DNA of 64,000 nucleotides from Pseudotabrizicola sp051200875 (lineage in GTDB: Bacteria; Pseudomonadota; Alphaproteobacteria; Rhodobacterales; Rhodobacteraceae), in assembly GCF_051200875.1 (NCBI RefSeq), contig NZ_CP195191.1:1302001-1366000 (forward strand), given 5' to 3'. Position numbers and translations under genes: made by a program. This document shows, piece by piece, positions 16,945-25,589 of the stretch. The notes beneath the pieces are model-generated. The model saw only the letters and a program-made list of their open reading frames with translations, did not search any database and was not told the DNA's origin. The number at the start of each line of letters is the position of its first letter. Position 1 is the first letter of the stretch.

Positions 16945-18311
16945 TGTTGCCGCGCCTGTCATTGCGGGGGCGGTTGTTCCTGCTGCTGATTGTCCCGCTG
17001 ATCGTGGTCGCCGGCGCTGCATCTTTCGCCCGCTATATCGCAGCCAAGCATATCTCTGAGGAACTCTATGACAATACCCTGCTGGCCGTCGCCCTGACGA
17101 TATCGCGCGATGTCGTGCTGTCTGAAGGGGATGTGCTGACCGAACAGTTGCTGGACGAACTGACCACCGCCCTGGGCGATCCTGTTTACTATCGAATCAC
17201 AGGGCCTGGCGGCAGTTTTGTCACGGGATATTCCGACCCGCCGGATATTCCCCTTGGCGCAAATGTCGAAGGCGGAACCCCGGTTTTCTTTGACAGCACG
17301 TCACTGGGACGCCCCGTTCGCGCGATTGTTCTGCGTGAATTCATCAGCGAGCCGCAATTCGGCGGCTGGGTGACGGTAGAAGTCTGGCAGACTGTCGGAC
17401 AACGGCTGGCCTTGTCGCGCAAGCTTTTGGCGCAATCATTCATGCTTTTGGGGTCGATCCTGATGACGGCATCGTTGATCCTGTGGTTCGGTATCCAGCT
17501 GGGTCTGAAACCCCTTCTGGATCTGCGCGATGCGATTGACCAGCGCAGCGCCGACGACCTGCGGCCGATCCGGCGTTGGGTTCCACCAGAGTTGCGCCCG
17601 TTGGTGCAGACCGCAAACTCACTGTTCGACCGGCTGTCGCGCGCATTTGCCCTGCGCGACAGTTTCATCTCGGATGCGGCACACCAGATGCGCAACCCTG
17701 TGGCGGCCATTCAAAGCCAGGCCGAAGCTGCCATGAGCGCGCCCACCGAGGCAGAGTTGCGCGTTCGTGTCGCCGATCTGGTCGAAAGCGCCCGTGCGAG
17801 CAGCCGTCTTACCTCGCAACTTCTATCGCTCGAGCGGGTGCGCGGGCGCAGTCTGAAAGAGTTTGTGCAACCGGTCGACCTTGTCGCGTTGATCCGCGAG
17901 AGAGTGCGCGCCTTCGCCGAAGCACAGTTGCGGCGCGATGTGGATGTGGATTTTTCCGTGACTGGCACGGTTCGGCCGGTGGAGTGCGATCCTGTGCTGG
18001 TGGACGAGATGGTGGTTAACCTGCTTGATAACGCGGCCAAATACGCGCTACGCCCTGGGGGACGGATGGAGGTGTCGGTCGAGTTCACGCCGCACACGGT
18101 TCATCTGCGCTTCGCCGATGACGGACCCGGTATTCCAACCGAAATGTGCGAGCGTATTTTCGATCGTTTTTTCCGTCTCGATGGTGATCAGTCCCATGGC
18201 TGCGGGTTGGGGCTGGCCATTGTGAACGATGTCGCCACAGCGCATGGCGGAACCGCCCATTGCATGTCCGATGGCAAAGGCGCGATATTTGAGGTCACCT
18301 TGGCGCGTTAG
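16944..18311 (+). CDS. tctE: Sensor histidine kinase (TctE-like)
   Basis: A 455-residue inner-membrane kinase whose ATG overlaps the regulator stop (TGATG). There is a transmembrane helix at about residues 11-28, a periplasmic sensor domain to about 160, a second helix (about 167-185), HAMP-like linker, then the phosphoacceptor region DAAHQMRNP with H247. The ATPase domain shows the N-box LLDNAAKYA, DDGPGIP and GCGLGLAIV. The H-box reads HQMRNP instead of the usual HELRTP, as in the TctE subgroup. It presumably senses external tricarboxylate. Confidence 0.88.
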   Translation: MLPRLSLRGRLFLLLIVPLIVVAGAASFARYIAAKHISEELYDNTLLAVALTISRDVVLSEGDVLTEQLLDELTTALGDPVYYRITGPGGSFVTGYSDPPDIPLGANVEGGTPVFFDSTSLGRPVRAIVLREFISEPQFGGWVTVEVWQTVGQRLALSRKLLAQSFMLLGSILMTASLILWFGIQLGLKPLLDLRDAIDQRSADDLRPIRRWVPPELRPLVQTANSLFDRLSRAFALRDSFISDAAHQMRNPVAAIQSQAEAAMSAPTEAELRVRVADLVESARASSRLTSQLLSLERVRGRSLKEFVQPVDLVALIRERVRAFAEAQLRRDVDVDFSVTGTVRPVECDPVLVDEMVVNLLDNAAKYALRPGGRMEVSVEFTPHTVHLRFADDGPGIPTEMCERIFDRFFRLDGDQSHGCGLGLAIVNDVATAHGGTAHCMSDGKGAIFEVTLAR

Positions 18312-18565
18312 GCCGTCGGGATCATCGACCTGCCGCGCGCGCGATGTCGTTCAGTCCCTTGCCGCGCAGCACTCCTCAATCCGATTGGCGGCCTCAGCAT
18401 TTCACGTCGAACGACCGCTTTGGCGCGACCGCGCAACTTTGGTGTTGCATCGCCATCCGTCCGCTTTCCGCCCGCCAGAACGGTGTCGACGTGATCGGGC
18501 GTTACAACAATCGCACAGCACAGGATCAAGCTGTTCTAGAGCGCCGATATCTGCCTCTCTAACCA

Positions 18566-18892
18566 TCAGGTCTTTCTGCGCTCTTTCCATTTGTTCCATC
18601 TGTTTCGTTGGGCCTCAACAATTCGGGCGCGGCCCTCTGCGGTGCGCGGACCAGTAGATTTTCCGCCGTGAAAACGGCAGCGTTCATTGCCGGGCATGAC
18701 CCGAATGGTGCAGAAGCCTCCGGCCCGGGTTCTTGCATTGCATGGCGGCCGTTTTTTTGCAGGCAGGCATTTGCCGCGATCATCAAGGCCCCTTGCCCGC
18801 ATCCTGCGATATACCTGTCCTTCGCAGTCGTTGCAGACGGTTTGATAGTTTGGATGTAAGAGCTTTGTTGCTGGGCAAATGCGGTAATCCAC
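18566..18892 (-). CDS. Small HGGxSTGP-motif protein, function unknown
   Basis: A 108-residue basic protein. It has paired cysteines near the N-terminus (CPATK...CNDC, about residues 6-22) and a second cysteine/histidine set (C-N-A-R-T-R...C...CRFHGGKSTGPRT, about 50-88), followed by an Arg/Trp-rich tail. The HGGxSTGP motif marks a widespread family of unknown function often near mobile DNA. The start is GTG 18892 with GAGG 7 bases upstream. Flanking stretches 18312-18565 and 18893-19066 hold no recognisable gene. Confidence 0.6.
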   Translation of the reverse strand: MDYRICPATKLLHPNYQTVCNDCEGQVYRRMRARGLDDRGKCLPAKKRPPCNARTRAGGFCTIRVMPGNERCRFHGGKSTGPRTAEGRARIVEAQRNRWNKWKERRKT

Positions 18893-19066
18893 CGGTCCGC
18901 CTCATTGATGATTGATGTTGTTTTGCACGGACATCCATAAACCGACGACACTGACGCCGCGGGATTGGCCAAGGCCACAGATCATAGGGCCCGGCTGATT
19001 GCACCAGTCGTGCCAACGCAGTTAGGTCAAGGACTTAGCCTGGATTAGGAAGCCCTGAGCCTAGCA

Positions 19067-20092
19067 TCAGGACCAGTCCAGCACGACCTTGCCCGACAGG
19101 CCCGAGCGCATCGCGGCAAAGCCCGCCTCGAACTCATCCACCTTCATCCGATGGGTAATGACCTTGCGGACATCCAGACCGTTTTCGATCATGGCAATCA
19201 TCTTGTACCATGTCTCGAAAATCTCGCGCCCGTAGACGCCCTTGATCGTGATCGCCTTAAAGACAATCCGGCTCCAGTCGACAGGGCTTTTGCCCGGCGG
19301 GATGCCCAGCATCGCAATCCGCCCGCCCATGACCATGTGTTCAACCATCTGGTCCAGCGCAGCCTGATTACCGGACATTTCCATGCCCACATCGAAGCCC
19401 TGCTTCATTTTCAAGCTTGGGAAAACGCTGCGCAACTCGGTTGTGGCCACGTTCACTGGCACCACATCGGCCACCCGGCCCGCCAGTTCCAGCCGCGCCG
19501 GGTTCACATCGGTGATCACCACATGGCGCGCGCCGACATGGCGGGCCACCGCCGCCGCCATGATGCCAATCGGCCCCGCCCCGGTGATCAGCACATCCTC
19601 GCCCACCAGATCAAAAGACAGCGCGGTATGAACGGCATTGCCCAAGGGATCCAGAATGGCGCCGATCTCGTCATCCACCGCATCGGGCAAAGGCACGACG
19701 TTGAACGCAGGCAGACGCAGATATTCGGCGAAAGCTCCCGGCTCATTGACGCCAATACCCCGCGTCGCCGGGTCCAGGTGGAATTTTCCCGCCCGGCTTT
19801 GACGGCTGGTCTTGCCGATCAGATGCCCCTCGCCCGAAACCCGCTGGCCGATGGCCAGATCCTGCACATCGCGGCCCAGTTCCACGATTTCGCCCGCGAA
19901 TTCGTGGCCTGTGATCAGCCCCACCGGCACCGTGCGCCGCGCCCAGTCATCCCAGTTCCAGATATGCACATCCGTCCCGCAAATGCCGGTCTTGTGAATG
20001 CGGATCAACACATCCTCCGGCCCGATTTCCGGCACCGGACGATCTTCCATCCACAGGCCTTCGGCGTCTTTGGACTTGACCAGAGCTTTCAT
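19067..20092 (-). CDS. tdh: L-threonine 3-dehydrogenase
   Basis: A 341-residue zinc- and NAD-dependent medium-chain dehydrogenase oxidising L-threonine to 2-amino-3-ketobutyrate, the substrate of Kbl encoded just upstream (4-base overlap). The catalytic zinc site is CGTD (C38) with GHEFAGE. The NAD loop is GAGPIGIMAAAVARHVGA. The usual structural-zinc cysteine cluster is missing: the segment GEGHLIGKTSRQSRAGKFHLD has G, S, S and D where four cysteines stand in E. coli Tdh. Confidence 0.93.
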   Translation of the reverse strand: MKALVKSKDAEGLWMEDRPVPEIGPEDVLIRIHKTGICGTDVHIWNWDDWARRTVPVGLITGHEFAGEIVELGRDVQDLAIGQRVSGEGHLIGKTSRQSRAGKFHLDPATRGIGVNEPGAFAEYLRLPAFNVVPLPDAVDDEIGAILDPLGNAVHTALSFDLVGEDVLITGAGPIGIMAAAVARHVGARHVVITDVNPARLELAGRVADVVPVNVATTELRSVFPSLKMKQGFDVGMEMSGNQAALDQMVEHMVMGGRIAMLGIPPGKSPVDWSRIVFKAITIKGVYGREIFETWYKMIAMIENGLDVRKVITHRMKVDEFEAGFAAMRSGLSGKVVLDWS

Positions 20093-21291
20093 TGGATCAC
20101 CCCCAGCTTGCGGCCCGCCTTGGCAAAGGCCTCCAGTGCAAAATCAAGATCTTCGCGGGTCAGCCGCGCATTCATCTGCGTACGAATCCGGGCCTGTCCC
20201 TTGGGCACCACGGGAAAGAAGAACCCCGCCACATGCACCCCCAGCCGTCCCAATTCCGCCGCCATATCCTGCGCCAGTTGCGCCTCGCCCAGCATCACTG
20301 GCACAATCGGGTGCGCTCCGGGCAAAAGCGTAAAGCCAAGAGCCTCCAGCCCCGCCCGCCAATAGCGCGCATTTTCAAAAAGTTGCGCGCGCAGGTCATC
20401 CGCCCCTTCGACAATGTCCAAGGCCGCAAGCCCCGCCCCAACCACGGCAGGCGGCAAGGCGTTTGAAAACAAGTAAGGCCGGGCGCGTTGGCGCAGCAGA
20501 TCGACCACCGCCTGCGGCCCGGCGATATAACCGCCAAGGGCGCCGCCAAGGGCTTTGCCCAAGGTGCCGGTCAGAATATCCACCGATAACCCGTGATGGG
20601 CGGGCGTGCCCTGCCCCTTTGGCCCCATGAAACCGGTAGAATGGCAGTCATCGACCATCACCATCGCCCCATACTGGTCGGCCAAGGCTTTGATTTCCGG
20701 CAGCTTCGCCAAATAGCCATCCATCGAAAAGACGCCGTCCGTGGCGATCAGGATGAACCGCGCCCCATCGGCCCGCGCCGTCTTTAGCTGCGCCTCCAAA
20801 TCCGCCATATCGGAATTCGCATAACGATAGCGCTTGGCCTTGCACAGCCGGATGCCGTCGATGATCGAGGCATGGTTCAAAGCGTCCGAGATCACCGCAT
20901 CCTCTGGCCCAAGCAAAGGTTCGAACAACCCGCCATTGGCATCGAAACAGGCGGCGAACAAAATGGAATCCTCCATCCCCAAAAAGCCCGCAATCCTCTG
21001 CTCCAGCACGCGGTGAGCGTCTGCCGTGCCGCAAATGAACCGCACGCTGGCCATGCCATAGCCGCCCTCATCCATCGCGGCCTTGGCCGCCGCAACAAGG
21101 CGCGGATCATCGGCCAGACCCAGATAGTTGTTGGCGCAAAGGTTCAGCATCCGCCGCCCCTGCATTTCCACATGCGCCCCCTGCGCCCCATGGATCAGCC
21201 GCTCGCGCTTCATCAATCCATCGGCTTCAATCCCAGCCAAGACCTCTCCCAGATGGTGAAGAAAAGCCGCTTTGCCCAAAGTTTCCGCCAT
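20089..21291 (-). CDS. kbl: Glycine C-acetyltransferase (2-amino-3-ketobutyrate CoA ligase)
   Basis: A 400-residue PLP enzyme that cleaves 2-amino-3-ketobutyrate with CoA to glycine and acetyl-CoA. Motifs include NNYLGL near the N-terminus, DDCHSTGFMG, and TGTLGKALGG carrying the PLP lysine. ATG 21291 follows GGAGGAG. It is the first gene of kbl-tdh and is preceded by two AT-rich palindromes that fit control by the adjacent XRE-cupin regulator. Confidence 0.95.
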   Translation of the reverse strand: MAETLGKAAFLHHLGEVLAGIEADGLMKRERLIHGAQGAHVEMQGRRMLNLCANNYLGLADDPRLVAAAKAAMDEGGYGMASVRFICGTADAHRVLEQRIAGFLGMEDSILFAACFDANGGLFEPLLGPEDAVISDALNHASIIDGIRLCKAKRYRYANSDMADLEAQLKTARADGARFILIATDGVFSMDGYLAKLPEIKALADQYGAMVMVDDCHSTGFMGPKGQGTPAHHGLSVDILTGTLGKALGGALGGYIAGPQAVVDLLRQRARPYLFSNALPPAVVGAGLAALDIVEGADDLRAQLFENARYWRAGLEALGFTLLPGAHPIVPVMLGEAQLAQDMAAELGRLGVHVAGFFFPVVPKGQARIRTQMNARLTREDLDFALEAFAKAGRKLGVIQ

Positions 21292-21306
21292 AACAGAACT
21301 CCTCCG

Positions 21307-21365
21307 TTTTTCCGGAAAAAACCACGGATCGAAAGATGTGTCAATATAGCGGAAAAAAAATCCGC
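21307..21365 (-). promoter_or_regulatory. kbl-tdh promoter with two palindromic operators
   Basis: A perfect -35 TTGACA (complement of 21339-21344) is followed 17 bp on by a T-rich -10 position that enters the perfect palindrome TTTTTCCGGAAAAA (21307-21320). A second inverted repeat, GCGGA-N7-TCCGC, lies at 21349-21365. The XRE-cupin gene starts 600 bp upstream on the same strand and is the obvious candidate to bind. Confidence 0.5.
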
Positions 21366-21431
21366 CTTACCGGAATTTTCGCAATTTCAGGCCCGGAAAT
21401 CAAAGAAAAAGTCCGGCCATCTTGGCCGGTG

Positions 21432-21989
21432 TCAACTTCCCTGAACGATCAGAATAGCGCGCGCGGGGCCAGCATCGGCGAGGATTTCGTGAGGCCTGTC
21501 GGCCGGATAGCGGGCCACATCCCCCGTCGAAAGCCGCTCTTCATCCTCACCCAATTTCAGCCGCAAGCGCCCTGACAGCACCGTCAGATGTTCCCGACAC
21601 CCCGCACTGTGCGGATCGCTGGTCAAGGCAGCCCCGGCGGCAAAGCTTAGCTCGTAAACCTCGTGATCGCCCACAGATTCCGCGGGCGAAAGGATGCGGA
21701 TCTTCACCCCGCTTGCCCGCTGCATGATCGGCGCGGCCGCCGCACGCACGACCTCGATCGTTGGCGCTGGCTTCGAGTCCATCAGGTTTGAAAAGTCGAT
21801 TTGCAGCGCCTTGGTCAAATTCCACAAGGTCGCGACCGTGGGGCTGCTTTCCCCCCGTTCGATCTGGCTCACCATCGACCGGCTGACGCCAGACAGTTTC
21901 GCAACCGCATCCAGCGACAGGCCGCGGGCTTTGCGGGCCTCACGCAGGGCATAGGCCAATCGGTCATGGATTTCGGAACGGGTATTCAT
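21432..21989 (-). CDS. XRE-family regulator with C-terminal cupin sensor
   Basis: A 185-residue repressor or activator. The helix-turn-helix at about residues 10-65 includes SLDAVAKLSGVSRSMVSQIERG, and a cupin domain at about 115-183 includes HSAGCREHLTVLSGRL and a late PHEI. This class often controls amino-acid catabolism genes. It sits 140 bases upstream of kbl on the same strand. Before the IS insertion its start faced the end of selO, about 50 bases away. Confidence 0.85.
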   Translation of the reverse strand: MNTRSEIHDRLAYALREARKARGLSLDAVAKLSGVSRSMVSQIERGESSPTVATLWNLTKALQIDFSNLMDSKPAPTIEVVRAAAAPIMQRASGVKIRILSPAESVGDHEVYELSFAAGAALTSDPHSAGCREHLTVLSGRLRLKLGEDEERLSTGDVARYPADRPHEILADAGPARAILIVQGS

Positions 21990-22100
21990 GCCCGTATTTT
22001 GCGACCCGCCGCGAGGAAACGCAACGGGGTCCGCAGCACCCTAGTGGTATGAATCAGACACTTCGAACCCTGATCTTCGACCTGGATCTGGAATTCTTGT

Positions 22101-22829
22101 TCAGTCGGCCGAGCCATTGAAGAGGTGGGATCTTCCAGAGGCCCGCGCTATATCAACTGCGCTTATCCCTTTGGAGTCCTGTATGCTGGGGTCGCCGCCA
22201 GCCGTCAATAACGCGTCTATCACTTCAATTGGAGCGTGGCGCACGGCTTCATGCAGTGGGGTCTCACCGTCTTCATTCTGCATGTTCGGGTCGGCGCCGT
22301 GCGCGAGTAATTTGCGTACAATGGACAGCGAAAGCCTGTACCTTTCGGCTGTGTCGAGTCTTTCGAGAACAAAGAAACTCGCGCCCACAGCCATGTGAAG
22401 TGCCTCACCGTCGGAAAGATTGGGATCAGCGTCAAAATCGAGAAGGATATCAATGGCCGCCTCATGAGCAAGCAGGACGCTCCACCCCAATAACGTCTCG
22501 CCTCTGTCGTCTGGAATGTTGGGATCGGCGCCCGCTTCAAGCAGTGCCGTCATTCGACCCAGCCATTCTTCGCAACTCTCCATACGGTATATGCAAGCAA
22601 GGGTGTAGCCGAATAGCGGCGTTGACCGGCCTGGTCCAAAAGCTCCACCGTCAGGCATACACATCTCGTTGGGGTTCGCGCCGAGCGCGACGACGCCGGC
22701 TATGTCCTTTGGCGTGGCCGAAACGGCGAACTCTTCGTCGCACAGAGGGTTACCGCCTGCGCCGATTGCGGGTTGTGGCAGCGACAAGCCAATAGAGAAA
22801 ATAAACACCAAGGCACTTGAGCATTGCAT
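22101..22829 (-). CDS. Secreted ankyrin-repeat protein (IS passenger)
   Basis: A 242-residue protein with an N-terminal signal peptide (hydrophobic SSALVFIFSIGLSL then PAIGAGG, about residues 4-25) and four or so ankyrin repeats from about residue 35 to the end. Repeats show GANPNE, LLEAGADPNIPDDRGETLL, DADPNLSDGEALHMAV, LLAHGADPNMQNEDGETPLHEAV and GDPSIQDSKG. ATG 22829 was chosen for the signal peptide and a GAGG 8 bases upstream; the longer frame runs into the transposase. It lies between the left inverted repeat and the transposase gene. The partner protein is unknown. Confidence 0.75.
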   Translation of the reverse strand: MQCSSALVFIFSIGLSLPQPAIGAGGNPLCDEEFAVSATPKDIAGVVALGANPNEMCMPDGGAFGPGRSTPLFGYTLACIYRMESCEEWLGRMTALLEAGADPNIPDDRGETLLGWSVLLAHEAAIDILLDFDADPNLSDGEALHMAVGASFFVLERLDTAERYRLSLSIVRKLLAHGADPNMQNEDGETPLHEAVRHAPIEVIDALLTAGGDPSIQDSKGISAVDIARASGRSHLFNGSAD

Positions 22830-22885
22830 GGCTGGGCCCTCTTTTGCCTGGTTCAGGTGGGAATATTCATCGTGCTCTCGCCAGA

Positions 22886-23968
22886 CTAATATACCGAGTT
22901 CAACTTCTGAAAACCTCGGTTTCGCGCCGCGATGATCTGGTCGGCGTCGGCGGACCACTGGAATGGTTTGGCCTCGGTCGCGTTGTGTTCCGTGATGAAG
23001 CGGTTGATGGCGGCCTGCAGGTCGACAAGAGAGTGAAACACACCACGCTGCAAGCGGCGCCTGGTCAGCTTTGCGAAGAAGCCTTCCACGGCATTCAGCC
23101 ACGAACAGCTCGTGGGCACGAAGTGAAAGGTCCAGCGCGGGTGCCGGGCCAACCAGACGCGGACCTTCTCGTGCTTGTGTGCGGCATAGTTGTCGAGGAT
23201 CACATGGACTTCTTTCCCGGCCGGCACGTCGCGCTCGATCTCGTTGAGAAAGCGGATGAACTCCTGATCGCGGTGACGCCGCATGTTCTTGCCGATCACG
23301 GTGCCGTCGAGCACGTTCAAGGCAGCGAACAGCGTGGTAGTGCCGTTCCGCTTGCAGTCGTGGGTCATGGTGCCAACGCGGCCTCTCTTCATGGGTAAGC
23401 CGGGCTGGGTACGATCAAGCGCTTGGATTTGCGATTTCTCGTCAACCGAAAGCACCACCGCATGCGCGGGAGGGTTAACATAGAGCCCCACTACGTCGGT
23501 CCGCTTGTCCACGAAGTTCGGATCCTTCGAGAGCTTGAACACGCGCCAGCGATGCGGGCTGAGCCCATGTGCTTTCCAGGTGGCGCGCACCGTCGAGGGC
23601 GCCAACCCGACACGCTTCGCCATCGCCCTGAGCGTACAGTGCGTGGCCTCGTGCGGGGGCGGTTCCTGGGTCAACTTCACGATCTCGGTCACCTTGTCAG
23701 CCGGCGTTGGTGGGGTGCCCGGCGGCCGGGTCTTGTCCTGAAGAAGCCCGTCGACGCCTTCCTCCATGAACCGTCCTTACCGGCGCCAGACGCAGGTCTT
23801 GGACTTGCCCGTCTCGGCCATGATCGCAGACGTGCCGAGCCCGTCGCTGCTCAACTGAATGATCCGTGCCCGCCAGACATGCTTCTGCCGGCTGTTGCCA
23901 TCCGCGACGATCGCCTCCAATCGCTGACGGTCGCTCGACGAGACGCTGAAACTGATACCAATGCGCAT
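22886..23968 (-). pseudogene. IS630-family transposase, interrupted by an in-frame TAA
   Basis: One frame of about 360 codons from ATG 23968 to TAG 22886. It has an N-terminal helix-turn-helix (ADGNSRQKHVWRARIIQLS) and the DDE catalytic triad in VLSVDEKSQIQALDR, HVILDNYAAHKH and WLNAVEGFFAKL. It is broken by TAA at 23777-23779 within the linker (TCVWRR then stop then a GRFMEEGVDG-like continuation). Relatives read WRWQERFMEEG there, so a glutamine codon has become TAA in the same frame. Both flanking halves look intact, so the copy probably moves only with a transposase supplied in trans. Confidence 0.85.
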
Positions 23969-24037
23969 GTCCACAGACTCGCACAACGCCAAACCCGAGG
24001 GAATCCCGAAACGGACTCTTCTGTCTCACTCAAACCA

Positions 24038-25483
24038 CTAGGTTCCGCAAAAGGTGACATAGTCGCCAAAGCCCTTGGGTGCCGGCAAGACATAGGCCTC
24101 GCGCCCCCGTTCTGCCCCAAAGGGCCGCGTCACCTGCGCAAGAAGCGCCTGAAAGGGGCCCAGGTCCCCGGCTTCGGCCGCCGCCAAGGCCTCTTCCACC
24201 TTGTGATTGCGCGGGATGACAACCGGATTCACCCCACGCATCCGCGCGGCACTCCCCTTATCCAGACGCGCCCGCCAACGCGGCAGCCATGCCTCTATCG
24301 CCGCGAAATCCTCAAAAAGCCCACGCAGGCCAGTCTCATCCCCCTCGGCCGCATCGGCCAGACGATGAAAGGTCAGCGTCCAGTCTGCCCCGGTCATCGC
24401 GGATAGCAGATCATCGGCCAAAGCCCCGTCCGCCGGCTCTTCCCCGGCCAGACCCAGCTTGCGCCGCATCACCACTTCCCATTCCGCCCGATACCGCCCG
24501 GCAATGCCCGACAACCGCGCATTCAGGTCAGCCACCACCGCCTCGCCCTCGCCGGGGATCAAGGGCACCAAGGCCTCGGCCAGCCGCGCCAAATTCCAAC
24601 CAAGGATCAGCGGCTGGTTGGCATAGGCATAGCGGCCATTGCGATCAATCGAAGAAAACACCGTCCCCGGCGCATAGCCTTCCATGAAGGCACAGGGACC
24701 GTAATCAATGGTCTCGCCCGAGACCGCCATATTATCGGTGTTCATCACCCCATGGACAAAGCCAAGGCCCATCCATTGCGCAATCAACCGGCATTGTCGC
24801 CCGATGACGCGGTCCAGAAACGCCACAACATGGTCCTCGCGCCCGATCAGGTCCGGATCATGCCGCGCAATCGCGTAATCGGCCAAGGCCGCCAATTGGG
24901 CCACGTCTTCCCGCGCAGCCCAAAACTGGAAACTGCCAACGCGAATATGGCTCGCCGCCACCCGCGCCACCACAGCCCCCGGCAGAAGCCCCGCCTCACG
25001 CCGGATCGTTTCCCCCGTCGTCGCGACTGCCAAAGATCGGGTCGACGGAACGCCCAAAGCGGCCATCGCCTCGGAAATCAAATATTCCCGCAGCATCGGC
25101 CCAACGGCGGCCTTGCCATCTCCGCCCCGCGAAAAGGGCGTCCGGCCCGAGCCCTTGAGCTGAAGATCCCAACGCCGCCCATCCGGCGCAACGTGCTCGC
25201 CCAGCAAATGCGCCCGACCGTCGCCCAGTTGCGCGGAGAACCCGCCAAACTGGTGTCCGGCATAGGCCAAGGCCACCGATCGCGCGCCCTCTGGCAAATC
25301 GCCACCCGCAAACCATTCGGGGTGCGCGGCCAAAACTGCCGGATCAAGGCCCAGCGCCTCAGCCAAGGCGTCATTCAGAACCAAAAGCCTTGGATCGGGT
25401 GCCGCATCTGGTGCCAATTCAACAAAGGTACCCGGAAGATCCCTGACCCAGCTGTTGTCAAAATTCAGCCCGGCATCTTTCAT
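24038..25483 (-). CDS. selO: Protein adenylyltransferase SelO
   Basis: A 481-residue pseudokinase-fold enzyme that transfers AMP to Ser, Thr or Tyr of target proteins in redox control. Visible features are YAGHQFGGFSAQLGDGRA (nucleotide loop), LQLKGSGRTPFSRGGDG, HGVMNTDNMAVSGETIDYGPCAFM (catalytic and metal residues) and the C-terminal TFCGT with the redox-type cysteine. ATG 25483 follows GGGAG; length is normal for the family. Its TAG stop uses the TA target duplication plus the first base of the IS inverted repeat, so the product is unaltered. Confidence 0.93.
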   Translation of the reverse strand: MKDAGLNFDNSWVRDLPGTFVELAPDAAPDPRLLVLNDALAEALGLDPAVLAAHPEWFAGGDLPEGARSVALAYAGHQFGGFSAQLGDGRAHLLGEHVAPDGRRWDLQLKGSGRTPFSRGGDGKAAVGPMLREYLISEAMAALGVPSTRSLAVATTGETIRREAGLLPGAVVARVAASHIRVGSFQFWAAREDVAQLAALADYAIARHDPDLIGREDHVVAFLDRVIGRQCRLIAQWMGLGFVHGVMNTDNMAVSGETIDYGPCAFMEGYAPGTVFSSIDRNGRYAYANQPLILGWNLARLAEALVPLIPGEGEAVVADLNARLSGIAGRYRAEWEVVMRRKLGLAGEEPADGALADDLLSAMTGADWTLTFHRLADAAEGDETGLRGLFEDFAAIEAWLPRWRARLDKGSAARMRGVNPVVIPRNHKVEEALAAAEAGDLGPFQALLAQVTRPFGAERGREAYVLPAPKGFGDYVTFCGT

Positions 25484-25589
25484 CCGCTTGGCTCCCTTAT
25501 TGTCGCGCCATCCAAGGCGCATCACGGGGAAGATGGGCCTCCACGGGACAAACGCAAGCACCATCCGTCAATCGCGCCTTGGACAGCCG

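Larger units (their letters stand above)
22042..24040. mobile_element. IS630-type element with passenger gene
   Basis: Imperfect terminal inverted repeats match at 14 of 17 positions: GTGGTATGAATCAGACA at 22044-22060 and the reverse complement of GTGGTTTGAGTGAGACA at 24022-24038. They are flanked on both sides by TA (22042-22043 and 24039-24040), the target duplication of IS630/Tc1-type elements. Inside are a nonsense-mutated IS630 transposase and an ankyrin-repeat gene reading the same way. At about 1995 bp it is larger than the usual 1.1-1.2 kb, because of the passenger. The insertion sits exactly at the selO stop codon. Confidence 0.75.

Noticed and set aside
22049..22120. 23-codon plus-strand frame starting in the left inverted repeat
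   Set aside because: It overlaps the repeat and the end of the ankyrin gene, with no ribosome-binding site.
22848..22862. Inner left end of the IS (TGGTTCAGGTGGGA)
   Set aside because: It matches the right repeat at only 10 of 14 positions and lacks a flanking TA, whereas 22044-22060 has 14 of 17 plus TA. It could still be an old internal end.
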